Positions 60,871-64,000 of a DNA stretch of 64,000 bases are shown piece by piece; position 1 is the first letter of the stretch, and each line of letters begins with the position of its first letter. The notes beneath the pieces are model-generated. The model was not told the DNA's origin, did not search any database, and worked only from the letters and a program-made list of their open reading frames with translations. Origin of the DNA: Taklimakanibacter sp021828105 (GTDB lineage Bacteria > Pseudomonadota > Alphaproteobacteria > Rhizobiales > Aestuariivirgaceae). The DNA lies in the NCBI GenBank assembly GCA_021828105.1, contig JAKATG010000017.1, positions 62,001-126,000 of the forward strand, read 5' to 3'. The position numbers and the translations under genes are program-made.

Positions 60871-60898
60871 TTGACTCCATGTATCATGTATACATAAT
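60871..60898 (+). promoter_or_regulatory. Promoter and ATGTATACAT palindrome before the GntR gene
   Basis: TTGACT (60871-60876) and CATAAT (60893-60898) are 16 bases apart. A perfect palindrome ATGTATACAT (60886-60895) overlaps the -10 box. Sequences of the type TGTATACA are recognised by FCD-type GntR regulators, so this is a likely autoregulatory operator. Seven bases past the -10 box is the ATG itself (60905), so the message may have no leader. Confidence 0.6.
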
Positions 60899-60904
60899 CC
60901 ATAA

Positions 60905-61639
60905 ATGACTTTGAATGAACCTGTCCTTTCGGAGCCCGGCGGGACGTCTCTCGACCCGATCCGACCCCTGAGCCTGCCGCAAATGGTGGCCGACCGGATC
61001 GTCGAAGCCATTGGCGACCGGCGCATCCTGTCGGGCCAGCGCGTCTTCGAACTCGAGCTCGCCGAGCAGATGGCGGTAAGCCGGGTGCCGGTGCGCGAAG
61101 CCTTGCGCGTGCTGGAGAGCCAGGGCCTGGTCCGGGCGCAGCCGCGCCGCGGCGTCCATGTCATCGATCTCGACGAGCGCTGGGCGATGGAGATCTATGA
61201 CACGCGCGCGGCGCTCGAGACGGTGGGCGCCCAGCGCACCGCCCAGAACATCCGCCGCCATCCGCCATTGGCGGCGCGGCTCGACGAGGCACTTGCGGCG
61301 ATCGAGCGGGCGGCGCTGAAGCAGGATCGCATCGAGATCAATCGCGCCGACCTTGCCTTCCACACCCAGATCTATGCGCTCTCGGATTCGCCCTTGCTGC
61401 AAACCTTGTGGGCGGCCATGGCGCGCCATGTGCTGATCATGTTCGGCATCACCACCTTCAGGCGCACCGATTTCGACTACATCATCGAGGAGCACCGGCG
61501 GCTGCGCCGCGTGCTCGATCAAGGCTCGACCGAAGAGATCGCGGCCGAGATCCCTGTCCATATCGTCGGCCCGCATAAATCGCGCGAGGCCGCCGCCGCG
61601 CACTGGGCCGGCCAGGCCCGGGGCACGATCCAAGCCTGA
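60905..61639 (+). CDS. GntR-family transcriptional regulator (FCD type)
   Basis: The 244-residue protein has a GntR winged helix (ILSGQRVFELELAEQMAVSR followed by VPVREALRVLESQGLV) and an FCD ligand domain (EIYDTRAALETVGAQ, NRADLAFHTQIYALSDSP). It probably controls the adjacent binding-protein and enolase-superfamily genes, which follow after 24 bases on the same strand. No ribosome-binding site is seen before the ATG, in keeping with a leaderless message. Confidence 0.9.
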   Translation: MTLNEPVLSEPGGTSLDPIRPLSLPQMVADRIVEAIGDRRILSGQRVFELELAEQMAVSRVPVREALRVLESQGLVRAQPRRGVHVIDLDERWAMEIYDTRAALETVGAQRTAQNIRRHPPLAARLDEALAAIERAALKQDRIEINRADLAFHTQIYALSDSPLLQTLWAAMARHVLIMFGITTFRRTDFDYIIEEHRRLRRVLDQGSTEEIAAEIPVHIVGPHKSREAAAAHWAGQARGTIQA

Positions 61640-61663
61640 TAAAGATAACAGGAGGAAACAGCA

Positions 61664-62701
61664 ATGAAACAGACCTTGACACGCCGTGACTTCATGGCCG
61701 TGGCCGGCGCCACCGCCGCAACACTCGCCGCACCGTCCATCTTGCGCGCGCAAGACAAGGCGCTGCGCATCCTGACCTGGGAAGGCTATGCCGAACCCGA
61801 CTGGGTCGAGCCCTTCAAGCAAGCGACGGGCGCCAGCGTGAACATCGTCTATACGGGCTCGGTCGATGAGATGTTCGCCAAGATGCAGGGCTCGAAGGGC
61901 GCGGATTTCGACGTCGTCGCCTTCGATACCTCTTCCTTCGCGCGCTATATCGACGGCGACCTCATCCAGCCGCTCGACATGGCGAAGATCGCCAATGCGC
62001 AGCATATCGTGCCGTCCTTCCAGAAGGTCGAGCCGATCATGCGCGGCGATAAGCATTATGGCGTGCCCTTTGCCTGGGGCTCGCTGCCGCTCGTCTATGA
62101 CACGGAAGCCTTCCCGTCGGCGCCCGAGAGCTGGGCCGTCATGTGGGACGAGCAATATGTGCAGCAGATGATCGCGCTCGATGACGCCAACAACTCCGTG
62201 GTGCTCGCCGCCCTCGTGCTCGGCCTCAAGGATCCCTACAAGCTCAGCGACGATGAGTTCAACCAGGTCAAGGAGAAGCTCATCGCCCAGAAGAAGCTGC
62301 TTCTCACTTACTACGCGGGCTTCGACGACGGCGTGAACATCTTCGCCCAGAACAAGATCAAGCTCATGTTCTCGATGGGCGAGCCGCAAGTGCCGGCGCT
62401 CCAGGCCAAGGGCGTCAAGGCAGCGCTCACCATCCCGAAGGAAGGCGCCATCGGCTGGCTCGACTGCTGGGTGGTGAGTGCCGGCGCCAAGGATGTCGAC
62501 CTCGCCCATCAATGGATCAATGCCTGCCTCGACAAAAAGGTCGGCAATATCCTCACCACCAAGAAATCCTATGGCAACACCACCGACGATGCGGCCAACA
62601 AGAAGGCGGGCATGACCTATGGCGACCGCCTGTCCTGGCTGCTGACGCCGGAGAATTTCGAGAAGCGTGTCGCCTTGTGGAACGAGGTGAAGGCGAGCTG
62701 A
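61664..62701 (+). CDS. PotD-like extracellular solute-binding protein
   Basis: The 345-residue protein starts with a twin-arginine signal (LTRRDFMAVAGATAATLAAP) and continues as a spermidine/putrescine-type binding domain (LRILTWEGYAEPDWVEPFKQ, YGVPFAWGSLPLVYD). AGGAGGAAACAG precedes the ATG. Its permease and ATPase genes are not in the window before the next enzyme gene, though they may lie beyond 64000. The neighbouring sugar-acid-type enzyme makes a polyamine ligand less certain. Confidence 0.88.
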   Translation: MKQTLTRRDFMAVAGATAATLAAPSILRAQDKALRILTWEGYAEPDWVEPFKQATGASVNIVYTGSVDEMFAKMQGSKGADFDVVAFDTSSFARYIDGDLIQPLDMAKIANAQHIVPSFQKVEPIMRGDKHYGVPFAWGSLPLVYDTEAFPSAPESWAVMWDEQYVQQMIALDDANNSVVLAALVLGLKDPYKLSDDEFNQVKEKLIAQKKLLLTYYAGFDDGVNIFAQNKIKLMFSMGEPQVPALQAKGVKAALTIPKEGAIGWLDCWVVSAGAKDVDLAHQWINACLDKKVGNILTTKKSYGNTTDDAANKKAGMTYGDRLSWLLTPENFEKRVALWNEVKAS

Positions 62702-62712
62702 TCGCAAAAATA

Positions 62713-62788
62713 CCCCTCACCCCCGCTCAGTCTCTCCCCTCTCCCGTTGCGAAGCAATGGGAGAGGGTGCCCGAAGGGCGGGTGAGGG
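62713..62788. repeat. GC-rich palindromic element related to that at 50361-50506
   Basis: CCCCTCACCCCCGC at the left and GCGGGTGAGGG at the right pair with small bulges around an inner hairpin CTCTCCC / GGGAGAG (62749-62755 region). The CCGTTGCGAAGCAATGGG core resembles CCCATTGCTGCGCAATGGG of the other copy. It follows the PotD-like gene and may attenuate downstream transcription. Confidence 0.65.
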
Positions 62789-62865
62789 CCCTTTGTTCAG
62801 CAAGGAATACTTGTCGAGATCAGCGCACACTACGCGAAAGAGCCCTCGTCCGGCCTTCGGCCATC

Positions 62866-62892
62866 TTCTCCCACGCATGCCGCGCGGGAGAA
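62866..62892. repeat. Hairpin TTCTCCC/GGGAGAA upstream of the enolase-superfamily gene
   Basis: A perfect 7-bp stem TTCTCCC (62866-62872) and GGGAGAA (62886-62892) encloses a GC-rich loop. It lies just after CGTCCGGCCTTCGGCC, which is itself self-complementary, and so forms a second folded block in the 235-base gap. The gap otherwise shows no coding sequence. Confidence 0.5.
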
Positions 62893-62935
62893 GGGGAATG
62901 AGGGAGAGAGAAGAGAAAGAAACAACGGGAAGACC

Positions 62936-64000
62936 ATGCCGCTCAAGACGCTGTCGCCGGTGATCGCCGGCCCCCGCCCCAAGCTCAAGATCACCGATGT
63001 CGAATGCCATGTGCTGCTGGCGCCGGATTACGATCCGCAATTCACCTCCTCCGCCCAGGACAGCTTCGTCATCGTGCTCAGGACCGATCAAGGCATCGAG
63101 GGGATCGGCGAATGCGACGCCAATCCCTGGATGGCGAAAGCCTGCATCGATGCGCCGGGCACCCATACAATGGGATTGTCGATCCGCGAGATGCTCCTAG
63201 GCGCCGACCCCTTCGAGATCGGCGAGCTCTGGCGCAAGATCTATCTCGGCACCGCGATGAACGGCAGGCGCGGCATGGTCATCCATGCCCTCTCAGCCGT
63301 CGACATGGCGCTGTGGGACCTCTGCGGCAAGGCGCTGGGCAAGCCGGTGCATGAATTGCTGGGTGGTGCCACGCGCGATCATATCCTGCCCTATGCCTCG
63401 CTGCAGCCGGCGGGTCACCGCTTCGAGGAATATCGCGACGCGCTCTGCCTCTCGGCAGAAAAGGCGAAGAAGCTCGGCTTCAAGGCGATGAAGACCGAAG
63501 TGACGATGAACGGACCCTATGCCCATGGCGGCATGCGCGAGAGCTACGACCGCCACACCGAGGTGCTGGCGGCGGTAAGGAAGACGATCGGGCCCGACAT
63601 CACGCTGATGGTCGATGTGCAGTATCTCTGGGAGGACGCGAAGACCTGCCTGTCGGTGATCAAGGACTGGCGCGATTTCAACTGCTATTTCCTCGAGACG
63701 CCGATCTGGTCGGACAATGTCGAAGAGATGGCGAAGCTCGCAGAGGCAGCGCCCATGCCCATCGCCTGCGGCGAGTGGCTGGCGACGCGCTTCGAATTCG
63801 AGGACCTCATGGACCGCGGCAAGGTCAAGGTGGCGCAACCCGATGTCGGGCGGGTCGGCGGCATCGGCGAAGCGAAGATCGTCTGCGACATGGCGAAGGA
63901 TCGCGGCCTCACCATCGTGCCGCATTGCTGGAAGACCGGCATCTCCATTTCGGCCACCGCGCATCTCGCTTTCGTCACCGACACTTGCGCCTTCATCGAA
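62936..64000 (+). CDS. Enolase-superfamily enzyme (mandelate racemase/muconate lactonizing type), 3' truncated
   Basis: The frame opens at ATG 62936 after AACGGGAAGACC and runs without stop to the window end (355 codons). GMVIHALSAVDMALWDLCGK and ALGKPVHELLGG are family signatures. Metal ligands appear as LMVDVQYLWED, FLETPIW and PIACGEWLATR. The His-Asp pair is represented by AQPDVGRVGGIGEAK and VPHCWKTGIS. The usual K-x-K is K-x-E (Lys186-Thr-Glu188), with Lys183 earlier. A sugar-acid dehydratase is likely, and the GntR and binding-protein genes ahead may serve it. Confidence 0.9.
   Translation, partial: MPLKTLSPVIAGPRPKLKITDVECHVLLAPDYDPQFTSSAQDSFVIVLRTDQGIEGIGECDANPWMAKACIDAPGTHTMGLSIREMLLGADPFEIGELWRKIYLGTAMNGRRGMVIHALSAVDMALWDLCGKALGKPVHELLGGATRDHILPYASLQPAGHRFEEYRDALCLSAEKAKKLGFKAMKTEVTMNGPYAHGGMRESYDRHTEVLAAVRKTIGPDITLMVDVQYLWEDAKTCLSVIKDWRDFNCYFLETPIWSDNVEEMAKLAEAAPMPIACGEWLATRFEFEDLMDRGKVKVAQPDVGRVGGIGEAKIVCDMAKDRGLTIVPHCWKTGISISATAHLAFVTDTCAFIE

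Overview
The window reads as a contiguous chromosomal segment of an alphaproteobacterium, most likely of the order Hyphomicrobiales (Rhizobiales). The basis is high GC content with G/C-ending codons, a FYDLN-acid (TIGR02300-type) gene beside aroA-cmk, a class II EPSP synthase of the Agrobacterium CP4 type, a Caulobacter-type oxidative xylose pathway, and dispersed GC-rich palindromes typical of rhizobial intergenic DNA. Genes are intact and densely packed. There is no gene-free stretch over about 300 bases, and I see no insertion sequence, phage, CRISPR array or rRNA. Two genes are cut by the window edges (1-477 and 62936-64000).

Layout. 0-4 kb: end of a molybdopterin oxidoreductase, tRNA-Ala(GGC), a zinc-ribbon/acidic-tail protein, aroA-cmk, and two small exported proteins. 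4-6.4 kb: a two-gene unit encoding separately the two halves of plant Tm-1 (UPF0261 domain and TIM barrel). 6.5-8.2 kb: a reduced set of Tad-pilus-like proteins. 8.2-15 kb: scattered metabolic genes (EamA transporter, aminotransferase, beta-hydroxyacid dehydrogenase, semialdehyde dehydrogenase, FAH hydrolase, nicotinamidase, VOC protein). 15-28 kb: a sugar island with a Gfo/Idh oxidoreductase, a TIM-barrel isomerase, xylA, xylB, a LacI regulator, glucokinase, a BMP-family ABC importer and an exported SMP-30 lactonase-like protein. 28-36.4 kb: an exported metallo-lactonase-like protein with a divergent AraC regulator, a small membrane protein, an MscS channel and a HupE/PPIase/DUF3604 cassette. 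36.5-48.5 kb: prmB, D-xylonate dehydratase, mutarotase, a saccharopine-dehydrogenase-like protein, a xylose-dehydrogenase-like SDR, DinB, polA, an acyltransferase and an exported ankyrin protein. 48.5-53.6 kb: a GntR-controlled NitT/TauT-type ABC importer with an FAH hydrolase. 53.6-60.8 kb: an unusual minus-strand operon. 60.9-64 kb: a GntR regulator, a PotD-like binding protein and an enolase-superfamily enzyme.

Two themes stand out. First, D-xylose appears to be usable by two routes: isomerase-kinase (xylA-xylB) and oxidation (SDR dehydrogenase, SMP-30 lactonase candidate, xylonate dehydratase, semialdehyde dehydrogenase), with the oxidative parts scattered over about 30 kb.

Second, the best candidate for an undescribed system is the tightly coupled operon at 53616-60807. 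It encodes a cyclase-like/AAA-type ATPase/repeat protein, YcaO, TfuA, an apparently cytosolic HExxH gluzincin metallopeptidase and a 240-residue protein of unknown family, with a possible 55-codon gene at its head. YcaO-TfuA pairs install backbone thioamides in known cases. Here no classical precursor is obvious and the companion genes are unusual.
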